This document shows, one piece after another, positions 50,329 to 59,167 of a stretch of 63,168 bases of DNA. The stretch comes from Pseudomonas moorei. Its GTDB lineage: Bacteria > Pseudomonadota > Gammaproteobacteria > Pseudomonadales > Pseudomonadaceae. The position numbers and the translations under genes were made by a program. Position 1 is the first letter of the stretch; every line of letters starts with the position of its first letter. The stretch is from contig NZ_VZPP01000021.1 of assembly GCF_008801475.1 (NCBI RefSeq), positions 1 to 63,168 of the forward strand, given 5' to 3'. The notes under the pieces were generated by a model. That model was given only the letters and a program-made list of their open reading frames with translations, did not search any database and was not told the origin of the DNA.

Positions 50329-50849
50329 TTATTGGACTGAAGACTTCGCGGGCCTGCCCGCGAAGCGGTCAGCAGCCTTATCCCTCCCATGGCGCGGTCA
50401 GCGCCGGTCGTGTCAGTCCATCGACGACACGCATTGTCAGCCCTTTCCGCTGAACCGATTTTGTCCTCAATACTGGCCGACTAGTGGCCTTGCTTAGCCA
50501 TGACGGCTGTCTATGCTCATCTGTAACTAACTATGTCGGTGGCCTTCGGGTGACCGGCGTTTAACCGTGAGAGTGCGCATTCCAAGGCACCGAGGCGGGG
50601 CAAAATGGAGCAATCGGGTAAAGGGAGTTTGCTTTTGAGTACGTTAGGGCTGGCCCGATTCCGGGCTATCAAGAGAAGGATGTCTTGATAAGAGTGTCGT
50701 TAAAAGGACCCTCCGATTAAACATCATTTATCACCTGACAAGTCCTTCCCGTGGAGGGGCGCGTGTACCTGTTCTGTGGAACGTAGTGGTGGATGTGAAA
50801 GATCAGCAACTTTCATTAATCAAAAGACCGCGCTCAAGGTGGTACGAAC
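50329..50849. other. 521-base non-coding region before the BdlA-like gene
   Basis: No gene was found. A perfect REP-type hairpin CTTCGCGGGC/GCCCGCGAAG lies at about 50345-50366. Further on are several dyads, including a GGTGGCC-TTCG-GGTGACC-like hairpin near 50530 and CCCTCC/GGAGGG arms near 50710 and 50753. It could include a long structured leader for the chemoreceptor; no known riboswitch was recognised. Confidence 0.5.
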
Positions 50850-52169
50850 ATGTTCAACCTACATCACAAGGCTGACCTGCAGGAAATCGAACGTTTCAGC
50901 TGTGCGCTGGGCGAGGCCAACGCCAAGTTGGCCGCCATCAGCCGTTCGATGGCGATGATTGAATTTACCCCGGACGGCATTGTGCTCGATGCCAATGAAA
51001 ACTTTTGCAGCGCCATGGGTTACAGCGTTGAAGAAGTCCGCGGCAAGCACCACCGGATATTTTGTGAAGAGGCGTTTTACCGCAGCGAAGAGTACGCCAA
51101 GTTGTGGCGCGACCTGGCCCGTGGCGAACCCGTCAGCGGCACCTTTTTGCGCTTGAACAAGGGCGGCAAGGAGATCTGGCTCGAGGCCAGCTACATGCCG
51201 GTGTACGGGCCAGACCGGCAAGTACGCAGTGTGATTAAAATCGCCACCGACATCTCCGCCAGAGTCTACGAAGAACATCAAAACGAAAGCATGCTCGCGG
51301 CGATCGGGCGTTCCATGGCGGTGATCGAGTTCACCCCCGACGGCAAGGTGATCACGGCCAACGAAAACTTCCTGAAAACCATGCACTACTCGCTCAATGA
51401 AATCGTCGGCCAGCATCACAGTATGTTTTGCCACCGCAGCGAAAGTGAATCGCCCAACTACAGAGCGTTCTGGGCCTCACTCAATCGCGGCGAATACCAC
51501 TCGCACCGATTCGAACGCAAGGACAAGTTCGGCCACATGGTTTATCTGGAGGCGTCCTACAACCCGTTGTTCGACACCAAAGGCCGGCTGTACAAAGTGG
51601 TGAAGTTCGCCAGCAACATCACCGAGCAGGTCACCACCCTGCAAACGGCCGCGGAATCGGCCCACAGCACCTCGGTTCAAAACGACGCCTGCGCGCGCAA
51701 AGGATCGGAGGTGGTGCAGCAAACGGTGCAGATCATCCAGGACATTTCCCGGGACTTGAACGAAGCGGCGGTGAGCATCGATGCCGTCAGCAAACAGTCC
51801 GACATCATCGGCACCATTGTGCAGACCATTCGCGGCATTGCCGATCAGACCAACCTGCTGGCCCTCAACGCCGCGATCGAGGCAGCCCGTGCTGGCGAGC
51901 ATGGGCGCGGGTTCGCGGTGGTGGCCGACGAAGTGCGCAGCCTGGCCGCACGCACCAGCCAGGCGACGGTGGAAATTGTCGAAGTGGTGCGCAAGAACCA
52001 CGATTTGTCATTGAGCGCGGTGTCGAGCATGCAGTCGAGCTTGAGTCGAACCGGGCTCGGGGTAGAGCTGGCAAATGAGGCGGGGGAAGTGATTCTGGAG
52101 ATTCAACAAGGGTCGCGGCATGTGGTGGATGCCATCAGCCAGTTCAATTCGACCTTGCAGTTGAATTAA
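50850..52169 (+). CDS. Cytoplasmic PAS-PAS-MCP chemoreceptor, BdlA-like
   Basis: A 439-residue soluble receptor without TM helices. Two PAS domains in tandem (about 30-145, MAMIEFTPDGIVLDANENF; about 150-265, MAVIEFTPDGKVITANENF) precede a short signalling domain with DQTNLLALNAAIEAARAGEH. This is the layout of BdlA of P. aeruginosa (417 residues), which controls biofilm dispersion through c-di-GMP levels. Many pseudomonads carry several such proteins, so orthology is not certain. It is monocistronic; a bidirectional hairpin follows. Confidence 0.87.
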   Translation: MFNLHHKADLQEIERFSCALGEANAKLAAISRSMAMIEFTPDGIVLDANENFCSAMGYSVEEVRGKHHRIFCEEAFYRSEEYAKLWRDLARGEPVSGTFLRLNKGGKEIWLEASYMPVYGPDRQVRSVIKIATDISARVYEEHQNESMLAAIGRSMAVIEFTPDGKVITANENFLKTMHYSLNEIVGQHHSMFCHRSESESPNYRAFWASLNRGEYHSHRFERKDKFGHMVYLEASYNPLFDTKGRLYKVVKFASNITEQVTTLQTAAESAHSTSVQNDACARKGSEVVQQTVQIIQDISRDLNEAAVSIDAVSKQSDIIGTIVQTIRGIADQTNLLALNAAIEAARAGEHGRGFAVVADEVRSLAARTSQATVEIVEVVRKNHDLSLSAVSSMQSSLSRTGLGVELANEAGEVILEIQQGSRHVVDAISQFNSTLQLN

Positions 52170-52182
52170 TTGTGATCCGATG

Positions 52183-52209
52183 AAAGGGGCCCCGGAAGAG
52201 GCCCCTTTT
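52183..52209. terminator. Bidirectional terminator
   Basis: AAAGGGGCC and GGCCCCTTTT arms between the convergent chemoreceptor gene and the Gln/Ala-rich protein gene. Confidence 0.88.
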
Positions 52210-52222
52210 GGTTCCGGCGCCA

Positions 52223-52795
52223 TCAAAGCGAAGCGAGGAACTTGTCGACCACCTGGCTGCTGCCTTTATCTCTGCTGCCGGTGTCTTTCTCGGTCTGCGC
52301 CAGTTTCACCTTGTCTTGCATACGCTCGGCGATCTCTTTGCCGATCGCCAATTGTTGCGCAGGAGGCATGGCTTTCACATCGTCTTCCGTGAGTCCCATC
52401 CCTTGCAGAATATCGTCGCGCAAACGCTGTTCGGGCGATTTGCTCATGTAGTCCTTGAATTCGTCGGTGGCCGAGCCACTGCCGACCTTGTCCTGGGTGT
52501 CGGCCGGTGAGCTTGCAGTCGTCGCTTGCAGGTTCACGCGGGTCTTGGCGAAGGCTTCATCCAGGTTGTCGCTGATCGTGCTGGCCTGGCTGACCTGCTG
52601 AGTGGCGATTTGGGTGGCGGATGCCTGCACCTGCTCGCTGGCCTGCGCGGTTTGCGACTGCACATTGTTTTGCAGCGCTTGCATCATGGCGCCTTGAAGG
52701 CCGCCCTGAAGTCCGGCAGCGGCTTCGGCGTTCGGATCTTCACCGAGCCGTTTGGCGAGTGGCATGACCATGTTCGATTTTGCACTGACCAACAT
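52223..52795 (-). CDS. Hypothetical Gln/Ala/Ser-rich protein, 190 residues
   Basis: Starts MLVSAKSNMVMPLAKRLGED. The middle is low-complexity and rich in Gln, Ala, Ser and Thr (AMMQALQNNVQSQTAQASEQ, IATQQVSQASTISDNLDEAF). The C-terminal third is charged and helical (EQRLRDDILQGMGLTEDDVK, KEIAERMQDKVKLAQTEKD). No signal peptide, membrane segment or known domain was recognised. Composition is like that of some secreted helper or effector-type proteins, but nothing in the neighbourhood supports secretion. A terminator is shared with the facing chemoreceptor gene. Confidence 0.65.
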   Translation of the reverse strand: MLVSAKSNMVMPLAKRLGEDPNAEAAAGLQGGLQGAMMQALQNNVQSQTAQASEQVQASATQIATQQVSQASTISDNLDEAFAKTRVNLQATTASSPADTQDKVGSGSATDEFKDYMSKSPEQRLRDDILQGMGLTEDDVKAMPPAQQLAIGKEIAERMQDKVKLAQTEKDTGSRDKGSSQVVDKFLASL

Positions 52796-52971
52796 GATAT
52801 GTAGACCTTGTGGGTAATGGCGGTGCTGTGCGTTGAGCAATTAGCATGCCTATAAGGAAAATATCTTATATATCAGTGTCTTGAGTGATTTTTTCAGGCG
52901 GGCAACGAGCGTTTTCGGTCAAGCCTTGCCGCCAAACGGCAGAGTTCTACCGCAAGGGCTCACTGGCACCC

Positions 52972-53610
52972 TCAAGGCAGGCCATTGCAGCAATGCTTGA
53001 GGAATCCAGGGTGCTGCGCCAAACGCCTGAAATACTCGTCGATGGCCGGGAAATCGGGGCGTTCGATCGGCGTCATCAACCAGCGATTGACTGACAGCCC
53101 GACGACGATATCGGCCAAGGTGAATTTTGGCCCGGCAACATAAGCCTTGGTACTTGCCAGCTGATGCTCGAGGATGCCCATTTTCTGATTCCAGCCACGC
53201 ACGCTGACCTCCACTCGATGCGGGTCCTGGAACTCCGGATCCTTGCGCACCAATGCCATGAACGCATAGCTCCAGGACGCATTGAGCTCGATCGCCTGCC
53301 AATCCATCCACTGTTCCACCCGGGCGCGCGCGGCTGGATCGGTGGGCAGCAGTTCAGCATGGTGATGGTGGTGTTTGCCGGCCAGGTAGCGGCAGATGGT
53401 GTTGGACTCCCACAGCACCCCGTTCTCATCGATGATCACCGGTACCTGCGCATTGGGATTGAGCCGCAGAAACTCGGGGCTGTGGGTCGAGGCAAAACCG
53501 CTGCCCCAATCCTCACGCGTGTAGGACAGGTCCAGCTCCTCGCACGTCCACAAGACCTTGCGGACGTTGATCGAGGAGGCTTTACCGAGAATTTTCAGTG
53601 CATGTTCCAT
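52972..53610 (-). CDS. Glutathione S-transferase family protein
   Basis: A 212-residue cytosolic GST. The thioredoxin-like N-terminal half has the active-site region GKASSINVRKVLWTCEEL, the cis-Pro VPVIIDENGVLWESNTICRYL and a His-rich stretch (AGKHHHHH) at the linker. The all-helical C-terminal half includes GPKFTLADIVVGLSVNRW. It should conjugate glutathione to electrophiles or act as a thiol reductase. It stands alone between the hypothetical protein gene and gntR; no operon is apparent. Confidence 0.9.
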   Translation of the reverse strand: MEHALKILGKASSINVRKVLWTCEELDLSYTREDWGSGFASTHSPEFLRLNPNAQVPVIIDENGVLWESNTICRYLAGKHHHHHAELLPTDPAARARVEQWMDWQAIELNASWSYAFMALVRKDPEFQDPHRVEVSVRGWNQKMGILEHQLASTKAYVAGPKFTLADIVVGLSVNRWLMTPIERPDFPAIDEYFRRLAQHPGFLKHCCNGLP

Positions 53611-53719
53611 TTTGCGACTCCGTTAGCGAATTGACGCGCTACGGGAGACTGGCAGGGTGCGGACCGGTTGGCGACATTCGTTGTTCTGAAAAGGTTAGTT
53701 GAAATCCTATGGTCCGTCC

Positions 53720-54751
53720 TTACGTGCTCTCGCGCACCTTCAACTCGAACCCCATGTCCTGCACCGGTTTGGCCACGGTGTTGCCGGCCATCAGCGTCAA
53801 CATTTGCTCCGCCGCACGACGACCAATCGCCTCGCGCGGGGTGTTGATGCTGCTCAGGCGCGGGACCATGTGTTCCGACATGGGCAGGTCGTTGAAGCCG
53901 AGAATCGCCACCTGCCCGGGGATCTTGATCCCGCAGCGCATGGCTTCGAGCAATGCTCCCTGGGCCAGGTCGTCGTTGCCGAAGAAAATCGCATCGACAT
54001 CGGGATGACTGGCGAGCAGTTGCAGGAACAGTTCGCCGCCCAGGCCGACCGAGGAGGCGCGCGGGGTCAGGACTTCCAGGTCCGGGTCATACAACCCGGC
54101 CTTTTGCAGGGCCTTGCGGAAACCTTCGCCGCGCAGCAGCGTGCGCTGGTCGAGTTGCGCGCCGATGTAGGCCAGGCGCTTGCGCCCGCGGGACAGCAAG
54201 TGTTCGGCCGCCGTTTCGCCGGCAGCCAGTTGCGAAAAACCTACGCAATTGAGTCCGGCGGCGCTGTCGAGCTCCATCATGTAGACGCAGGGGATGTTGC
54301 TCGCTTCGATCATCCGCCGCGAACTTTCCGTGCGGTCGAAACCGGTCAGCAGCAAGCCGCGCGGCTGATAGGCCATGTAGTTGCGCAGCAGGTTTTCTTC
54401 TTCGTCGCGGGAATAGTGGAAGTTGCCGATTAGCACTTCGAAGCCCTTGGGACGCAGCACCTGATGAATGGCTTCCAGGGTGTCGATGAACAACAGGTTG
54501 GACAGCGACGGCACCAACACCACCACCGAATGGCTCTGGGCCGAGGCCAGGGCGCGGGCAGCCGGGTTGACCACGTAGTTGAGTTCAAGCGCCGCTTTCT
54601 GGACTTTTTCCACCAGTTCAGCGGCCACGGTGCTGACGCCGCGCAGGGCGCGCGAAGCGGTAATCGGGCTGACGCCGGCCAGTCGGGCTACTTCGTTCAG
54701 GGTAGGGCGGCCAGTGGTTCGTGTGTTTTTATCGTTTTTGGTTGAGATCAT
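53720..54751 (-). CDS. gntR: LacI-family gluconate repressor GntR
   Basis: A 343-residue LacI-type regulator. HTH (RPTLNEVARLAGVSPITASRALRG) with hinge, then a periplasmic-binding-protein-like effector domain (VVVLVPSLSNLLFIDTLEAI, IFFGNDDLAQGALLEAMRCG). It is divergent from gntK-gntT, and the 215 bases between contain two identical 14-base operators, one near each promoter; a third lies before gntT. GntR of Pseudomonas represses these genes until gluconate or 6-phosphogluconate binds. The ATG at 54751 (MISTKNDKNTRTTGRP) is preferred to the frame's extension. Confidence 0.92.
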   Translation of the reverse strand: MISTKNDKNTRTTGRPTLNEVARLAGVSPITASRALRGVSTVAAELVEKVQKAALELNYVVNPAARALASAQSHSVVVLVPSLSNLLFIDTLEAIHQVLRPKGFEVLIGNFHYSRDEEENLLRNYMAYQPRGLLLTGFDRTESSRRMIEASNIPCVYMMELDSAAGLNCVGFSQLAAGETAAEHLLSRGRKRLAYIGAQLDQRTLLRGEGFRKALQKAGLYDPDLEVLTPRASSVGLGGELFLQLLASHPDVDAIFFGNDDLAQGALLEAMRCGIKIPGQVAILGFNDLPMSEHMVPRLSSINTPREAIGRRAAEQMLTLMAGNTVAKPVQDMGFELKVREST

Positions 54752-54783
54752 CGACGGCTTGCCAAACAAAATTCAAGGCACTA

Positions 54784-54797
54784 AGGTAGCGCTGTCT
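54784..54797. promoter_or_regulatory. GntR operator, gntR side
   Basis: AGGTAGCGCTGTCT, a LacI-type near-palindrome with AGCGCT at its centre, 33 bases upstream of gntR; suits autorepression. Confidence 0.8.
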
Positions 54798-54935
54798 CGA
54801 TGCAGCTGCAAATGCGTGAGCGAGGGTTTGCCTGATCCTCGCTTTTTGGCGTTGGGAACGAACATGCTGCAACCCACAAAAATGACAAGAAGGCGTCGGC
54901 AACTTCTACTTTTGGTCTAGTGTCATAACTGGCAA

Positions 54936-54949
54936 AGGTAGCGCTGTCT
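54936..54949. promoter_or_regulatory. GntR operator, gntK side
   Basis: A second identical AGGTAGCGCTGTCT, 17 bases before the gntK start codon, so bound repressor would block the start of transcription or the ribosome site. Confidence 0.82.
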
Positions 54950-54966
54950 GCGCGCTGAGGTGTTAC

Positions 54967-55500
54967 ATGAATCATCCCATCACCGCCCTGGTCATCATGG
55001 GCGTTGCCGGTTGCGGCAAGACGTGCGTCAGCGAGGCCCTGTGCCAGCTCAGCGGCGCCACTGCCATTGAAGGCGACACTTTTCACCCTGCCGCCAATAT
55101 CGAAAAGATGAGCGCGGGCATCCCCCTGAACGATGAAGACCGTGCCGGCTGGCTCGACAGCCTGTGCGATGAGTTGCGTCGCGTGGACGCCCTGGGTCAG
55201 CGCCCGGTGCTGACGTGCTCGGCGCTCAAGCACATTTACCGCGAACGCCTGCGCAGTGCCTTGCCGGGCCTGGGTTTCGTGTTTCTTGAACTGACCCCTG
55301 AAGTCGCCGCCGACCGTGTTTCCCACCGGCCGGATCACTTCATGCCGTCGACCCTGATCGACAGCCAGTTCGCCACCCTCGAATCCCCCGTCGGCGAGCC
55401 CCTGACCCTGGCCCTCGATGCATCGACCCACAGCGTCGATGAGCTGGCCGTGCAGGCGCACCACTGGTGGCTGGCCCATGGCTTGAAACGTGCCGGTTGA
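54967..55500 (+). CDS. gntK: Gluconokinase
   Basis: A 177-residue P-loop kinase making 6-phosphogluconate from gluconate and ATP. Walker A is MGVAGCGKTCVSEAL (residues 10-24 region), and EGDTFHPAANIEKMSAGIPLNDEDR and CSALKHIYRERLR are family blocks. Its product enters the Entner-Doudoroff route through Edd. The ATG follows GAGGTGTTAC. First gene of gntK-gntT. Confidence 0.95.
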   Translation: MNHPITALVIMGVAGCGKTCVSEALCQLSGATAIEGDTFHPAANIEKMSAGIPLNDEDRAGWLDSLCDELRRVDALGQRPVLTCSALKHIYRERLRSALPGLGFVFLELTPEVAADRVSHRPDHFMPSTLIDSQFATLESPVGEPLTLALDASTHSVDELAVQAHHWWLAHGLKRAG

Positions 55501-55512
55501 TTTTGCTCGCAG

Positions 55513-55526
55513 AGATAGCGCTGTCC
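55513..55526. promoter_or_regulatory. GntR operator before gntT
   Basis: AGATAGCGCTGTCC, 12 of 14 bases matching the other two operators, lies between gntK and gntT. It suggests a separate gntT promoter or a third anchoring site for looping. Confidence 0.75.
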
Positions 55527-55581
55527 TTATGACTTTCGAATTACCCGCTTTAATAACAACAACAACCAGGAGACACCCCTA

Positions 55582-56934
55582 ATGTTTGGCATGTCCCACG
55601 AGACGTTCCTGCTGCTCGATGCAGTGGTCACGGTGATCGGGCTCATCGTTCTGATCACCAAGTTCAAGTTGCATCCCTTTCTTGCCCTGATCATCGCCGC
55701 AGCCTTCCTCGGGCTGACTTCCGGCATGCCAATCGGCACCATCATCAAGGCGTTCCAGGACGGCTTCGGTGGCGTGCTCGGTTTCGTCGGGATCATCCTC
55801 GCGCTGGGTACCATGCTCGGCAAAATGATGGCCGAGTCGGGCGGGGCGGACCAGATCGCCCAGACCCTGATCCGCGCCTTCGGCAAAGATAAAGTGCAGT
55901 GGGCCATGATGTTCGCCGCGTTCCTGGTGGGCATCCCGCTGTTCTTCGAAATCGGCTTCGTGCTGCTGATTCCGCTGGTGTTCATCGTTGCCCGTCGTAC
56001 TGGTGTGTCGATCATCAAGATCGGCATCCCGTTGCTGGCCGGCCTGTCCGCCGTCCATGGCCTGGTGCCGCCGCACCCGGGTCCGCTGCTGGCGATCGGC
56101 GTTTTCGGTGCCGACATCGGCAAAACCATTCTGTACGGTCTGATCGTTGCGCTGCCGACGGCCATCATCGCCGGCCCGATCTACGGCACCTTCATTTCCA
56201 AGTACATCCCGGGCAAACCTAATCAGGAACTGGTGGATCAACTGGCTCGCGAGCCGGAAGCCGGCGATCTGCCGAGCTTCGGCATCACCCTCGTCACCGT
56301 GCTGCTGCCGGTGTTCCTGATGCTGCTCAAGACCTTTGCCGACGTAGTGCTGCCCGATGGCAACTTCTTCCGCACCTTCATGGACCTGATCGGTCACCCG
56401 ATCTCGGCCTTGCTGCTGGCCTTGCTGTTGTCGCTGTATACCTTCGGCTACAAGCAGGGCATCGGTTCCAGCCAGATGATGAAATGGCTGGACGCGAGCC
56501 TGGCGCCGACCGCCGCGATCATCCTGATCATCGGTGCCGGTGGTGGCTTCAAGCAGATGCTGGTGACCAGTGGTGTGGGTGACGTGATCGGCCACATGGC
56601 AGTGAATGCGCAGATCTCGCCGATCCTGCTGGCCTGGCTGGTGGCGGCGGTGATCCGCATCGCGACCGGTTCGGCAACCGTGGCGACCATCACTGGCGCA
56701 GGCATCGTGGTGCCGGTGGTGGGGATGATTCCGGGCGTGAACCGTGAGCTGCTGGTGCTGGCCACCGGTGCCGGTTCGTTGATCCTGTCCCACGTCAACG
56801 ACGCCGGTTTCTGGCTGGTGAAGCAGTACTTCAACATGACCGTGGCGGAAACCTTCAAGACCTGGACCGCGATGGAAACCATCCTGTCGGTGGTGGGCCT
56901 GGGCTTCATTCTGCTGTTGTCGTTGTTCGTTTAA
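55582..56934 (+). CDS. gntT: Gluconate permease, GntP family
   Basis: A 450-residue inner-membrane transporter with about 12-14 helices. FKLHPFLALIIAAAFLGLTSGMP, GFVGIILALGTMLGKMMAESGGADQIA, GLSAVHGLVPPHPGPLLAIGVFGAD and IRIATGSATVATITGAGIVVPV are typical of GntP-type gluconate:H+ symporters. It brings in gluconate, including that made in the periplasm by glucose dehydrogenase. Called gntU or gntP in some genomes. The ATG follows AGGAGACACCCCTA. A terminator (56952-56979) ends the operon. Confidence 0.93.
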   Translation: MFGMSHETFLLLDAVVTVIGLIVLITKFKLHPFLALIIAAAFLGLTSGMPIGTIIKAFQDGFGGVLGFVGIILALGTMLGKMMAESGGADQIAQTLIRAFGKDKVQWAMMFAAFLVGIPLFFEIGFVLLIPLVFIVARRTGVSIIKIGIPLLAGLSAVHGLVPPHPGPLLAIGVFGADIGKTILYGLIVALPTAIIAGPIYGTFISKYIPGKPNQELVDQLAREPEAGDLPSFGITLVTVLLPVFLMLLKTFADVVLPDGNFFRTFMDLIGHPISALLLALLLSLYTFGYKQGIGSSQMMKWLDASLAPTAAIILIIGAGGGFKQMLVTSGVGDVIGHMAVNAQISPILLAWLVAAVIRIATGSATVATITGAGIVVPVVGMIPGVNRELLVLATGAGSLILSHVNDAGFWLVKQYFNMTVAETFKTWTAMETILSVVGLGFILLLSLFV

Positions 56935-56951
56935 AGCTAAACGCCAGACAC

Positions 56952-56979
56952 AAAAAAACCGCAGCGATGCGGTTTTTTT
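56952..56979 (+). terminator. Rho-independent terminator after gntT
   Basis: AAAAAAACCGCA and TGCGGTTTTTTT pair around GCGA. Its A- and T-rich flanks allow function on both strands. Confidence 0.93.
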
Positions 56980-56995
56980 GTGGGTGATTTATTTG

Positions 56996-57073
56996 TAGGA
57001 GCGAGCTCGCGAAGGTGTGTCAGCTGCATACACGTTAACTGACCCACCATCGCGAGCAGGCTCGCTCCTACAG
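56996..57073. repeat. BIME between gntT and alaC
   Basis: GTAGGAGCGAGCTCGCGA at about 56997 faces GCGAGCAGGCTCGCTCCTAC at about 57052. The first unit has lost part of its spacer. It separates two convergent genes. Confidence 0.8.
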
Positions 57074-57082
57074 GGTTTTCTG

Positions 57083-58300
57083 TCAGGCGCTGGATTTGGC
57101 GATCAACCCATCGGCCCGGAACATCCCGCGAATGCCGCGAACGGCCTGACGAATCCGGTCCTGGTTTTCGATCAGCGCGAAGCGAACATGATCATCCCCG
57201 TACTCACCAAAACCCACGCCTGGCGAGACACAGACCTTGGCTTCGGCCAGCAGTTTCTTGGCGAACTCCAGCGAACCCAGATGGGCATACGCCTCGGGAA
57301 TCTTGGCCCAGACGTACATCGACGCTTTTGGATTCTCGACCATCCAGCCCAGCTCATGCAGGCCTTTGACCAGCACGTTACGGCGCTGGCGGTATTGCTC
57401 GGCGATGTCGAGCACGCATTGCTGGTCGCCCTCGAGGGCTGCAATCGCCGCGACTTGCAGCGGGGTGAAGGTGCCGTAGTCGTGATAACTCTTGATCCGT
57501 GCCAGGGCGTTGACCAGTTCCGGGTTGCCGACCATGAAACCGATGCGCCAGCCCGCCATGTTGTAGCTCTTGGACAGGGTGAAAAACTCCACCGCAATGT
57601 CCTTGGCGCCCGGCACCTGCATGATCGACGGGGCTTTCCAGCCGTCGTAGACGATGTCGGCGTAGGCCAGGTCATGCACCACCAGCACGTCGTACTGCTT
57701 GGCGAGGGCAATCACCCGCTCGAAGAAATCCAGCTCCACGCACTGCGCGGTGGGGTTGGACGGGAAGCCGAGGATCATCATTTTCGGCTTCGGAATCGAG
57801 CCGCGAATCGCGCGCTCCAGTTCGGCGAAGAAATCCACGCCCGGCACCAGCGGCACCGAACGCACCTGGGCGCCGGCAATCACGGCACCGTAGATGTGAA
57901 TCGGGTAGCTCGGGTTCGGCACCAGCACGGTGTCGCCCTGGTCGAGGGTCGCCAGCATCAGATGCGCCAGGCCTTCCTTGGAACCGATGGTGACAATGGC
58001 TTCGGTTTCCGGGTCGATGTCGACCTCGTAGCGATCCTTGTACCAGTTGGAAATCGCCCGGCGCAGGCGCGGAATGCCCTTGGACGTCGAGTAGCCATGG
58101 GTGTCTTCGCGCTGGGCGACGGTCACTAGTTTCTCGACGATGTGCGGCGGCGTGGCGCCATCGGGGTTGCCCATGCTCAAGTCGATGATGTCTTCGCCAC
58201 GACGACGGGCAGCCATCTTCAGCTCGGCGGTGATGTTGAAAACGTAAGGGGGGAGTCGATCTATGCGCGCAAAGCGGCGCGGCGAACCTTGTTCGGCCAT
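57083..58300 (-). CDS. alaC: Alanine-type aminotransferase AlaC
   Basis: A 405-residue class-I PLP aminotransferase, close to AlaC/YfdZ, which transfers amino groups between alanine/pyruvate and glutamate/2-oxoglutarate. It has FNITAELKMAARRRGEDIIDLSMGNPDG, NPSYPIHIYGAVIAGA, VVHDLAYADIVYDG and the PLP Lys in TLSKSYNMAGWRIGF. Length is normal. The start MAEQGSPRRFARIDRLPPYV is the usual family beginning. Divergent from the LysE exporter gene, which suggests amino-acid export and synthesis may be linked, by context only. Confidence 0.9.
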   Translation of the reverse strand: MAEQGSPRRFARIDRLPPYVFNITAELKMAARRRGEDIIDLSMGNPDGATPPHIVEKLVTVAQREDTHGYSTSKGIPRLRRAISNWYKDRYEVDIDPETEAIVTIGSKEGLAHLMLATLDQGDTVLVPNPSYPIHIYGAVIAGAQVRSVPLVPGVDFFAELERAIRGSIPKPKMMILGFPSNPTAQCVELDFFERVIALAKQYDVLVVHDLAYADIVYDGWKAPSIMQVPGAKDIAVEFFTLSKSYNMAGWRIGFMVGNPELVNALARIKSYHDYGTFTPLQVAAIAALEGDQQCVLDIAEQYRQRRNVLVKGLHELGWMVENPKASMYVWAKIPEAYAHLGSLEFAKKLLAEAKVCVSPGVGFGEYGDDHVRFALIENQDRIRQAVRGIRGMFRADGLIAKSSA

Positions 58301-58438
58301 TGTTGCCTCGGATAACGTAAGCGCCCGGAACCGTCCGAGCGACGCTGGTCACTGCGGTGACCTGTGCGGAATGTACGGTCAGCTGTGGCAGACTGTCCAG
58401 CCTCCATGTAAACAAATTTTTCCGAAGGAATTGGGACG

Positions 58439-59101
58439 ATGGAATTCACCAGTGGCTTCTTGCTGAGCCTTTCGCTGTGCCTGGACATTGGCGTGGCCAA
58501 TATCGCCATGATCACCCTGGCCATGCAGCGCGGCTATTTTCAAGGCTTTGCACTGGGCTTGGGCACCTGCGTCGGCGACCTGATCTACGCGGTGCTGGCG
58601 CTGGCCGGCATGACGGTTTTGCTGCAATACGAAACCGTGCGTTGGGTACTGTGGATCGGCGGTTCGGCGATGCTGGTGTATTTCGCGGCGAAGATGATTT
58701 ATTCGGCGATCCATCATGAAGCGCTGTTGGCCGAAACCGCCGAGGTAGGTCACAACTCGCACCGCAAGGAGTTTTTCCGCGGGATCTTCCTGGCCATGTC
58801 CTCGCCCAGCGCGATTCTCTGGTTTGCCGCGGTGGGTGGCACGTTGATCGCGCGATCAGGCGGCGGTGGCCCGCTCAGTTCGGCGCTGTTCCTCGGCGGT
58901 TTTCTCTGCGCCGGTTTGCTGTGGTCCGCCGGCCTGTGCTTTGCCGCGAGCCATGGCGGCAAGTTGCTCGGCGACAAGCTGCTGCGTTACTCCTACATGG
59001 CATCGGCGGCGATCTTCTGCTATTTCGCGGTGTACGTGATTCTTTCTGGCTACAACGAGTTCGTCGGTGCGGCCGCCGTCGAACAGTTGCACGCGCTGTA
59101 G
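58439..59101 (+). CDS. LysE-family amino-acid exporter
   Basis: A 220-residue membrane protein with six predicted helices. GFLLSLSLCLDIGVANIAMITLAM is close to the LysE/RhtB N-terminal signature, and GFALGLGTCVGDLIYAVLALAGM and FFRGIFLAMSSPSAILWFAAVGG are typical. The family exports amino acids (lysine, homoserine, leucine and others); the substrate here is unknown. The ATG at 58439 follows a moderate ribosome site (GAAGGAATTGGGACG). Confidence 0.88.
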   Translation: MEFTSGFLLSLSLCLDIGVANIAMITLAMQRGYFQGFALGLGTCVGDLIYAVLALAGMTVLLQYETVRWVLWIGGSAMLVYFAAKMIYSAIHHEALLAETAEVGHNSHRKEFFRGIFLAMSSPSAILWFAAVGGTLIARSGGGGPLSSALFLGGFLCAGLLWSAGLCFAASHGGKLLGDKLLRYSYMASAAIFCYFAVYVILSGYNEFVGAAAVEQLHAL

Positions 59102-59167
59102 GTGGGCGAAACGGGTTTGGCTTCTATACTCCCAGCCGAACCCCTTTTTCCTTCCAGGAGTCGAGTC

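Noticed and set aside
50329..50849. c-di-GMP riboswitch before the BdlA-like gene
   Set aside because: The conserved core words of the known c-di-GMP riboswitch classes were not found.
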